Shown here piece by piece: positions 63,888 to 64,000 of a DNA stretch of 64,000 nucleotides; position 1 is the stretch's first letter; every line of letters begins with the position of its first letter. Made by a program: the position numbers and the translations under genes. The stretch comes from Actinomycetes bacterium (GTDB taxonomy: Bacteria; Actinomycetota; Acidimicrobiia; Acidimicrobiales; Palsa-688), in contig JAJYMB010000062.1 of assembly GCA_021787365.1 (NCBI GenBank), positions 59,134 to 123,133 of the forward strand. The letters run 5' to 3'. Under the pieces are notes generated by a model. It saw nothing but the letters and a program-made list of their open reading frames with translations. It made no database searches and had not been told where the DNA came from.

Positions 63888-64000
63888 CCTAGATCCGCGA
63901 GTTACAAGGCTGTAAGCAATAGCAGCTCTCTGGGGCGTTGTGCTTAACGAAATTCGTGCGACTCAGGAAGCGACAAACTCCGTTTTGGGCGCGTTGGACT

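Overview
The window is high-GC, densely coded chromosomal DNA from an actinobacterium. The strongest evidence is one long minus-strand block, read from right to left: lysA, hom, thrC, rho, rpmE, prfA, prmC, a sua5-type gene, a wecA-type gene and the F-type ATP synthase genes (atpZ, atpI-like, B, E, F, H, A, G, D, C). That order is classic for Actinobacteria. Secreted proteins ending in GYWLV...DGGVFAFGDA..YG repeats, together with glnE and an F420-type oxidoreductase, point by inference to the class Acidimicrobiia. No rRNA, CRISPR array, integrase or transposase was seen. One complete tRNA gene, tRNA-Arg(CCG), is present.

Left end (1-13.6 kb): two secreted proteins, a SpoIID/LytB-domain protein cut by the window edge and an S8 (subtilisin-type) protease. 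They are followed by a surface-polysaccharide cluster of three glycosyltransferases, a GT-like hypothetical and an FkbM methyltransferase. Next is a 951-residue secreted protein with repeated beta domains and an Ig-like domain. The SpoIID protein, the protease and the 951-residue protein carry the same C-terminal propeller-like repeat.

Middle (13.8-36.4 kb): an aminotransferase; a dtxR-hppA-topA cluster next to an anti-sigma factor/STAS pair; a HAD phosphatase; a probable 25-residue membrane peptide; nadE; glnE; a zinc-ribbon protein; and a polyprenol-phosphate-mannose module (a mannose-donor synthase plus PIG-V-like, GT87 and MptB-like GT-C transferases). A 2H-phosphoesterase/GNAT fusion then lies downstream of atpC.

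36.4-56.4 kb is the ATP synthase, translation-termination, rho and aspartate-pathway block. An AbiEi/DUF559-type gene on the opposite strand interrupts it between hom and lysA, and thrB is missing from its usual place after thrC.

56.4-60.7 kb looks like a degraded or problematic accessory segment. It starts at the intact tRNA-Arg gene and ends at a partial copy of that tRNA's 3' half. Inside are a frameshifted MmpL-type transporter, a probably truncated YceI-like gene, a 51-bp x 6 minisatellite inside a hydrophobic reading frame that appears shifted by one base, and an intact NAD-dependent epimerase. The right end carries an F420-type luciferase-like oxidoreductase and a GH127 beta-L-arabinofuranosidase with a near-leaderless promoter.

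All functional calls rest on motifs and gene order read by eye; no database search was run.
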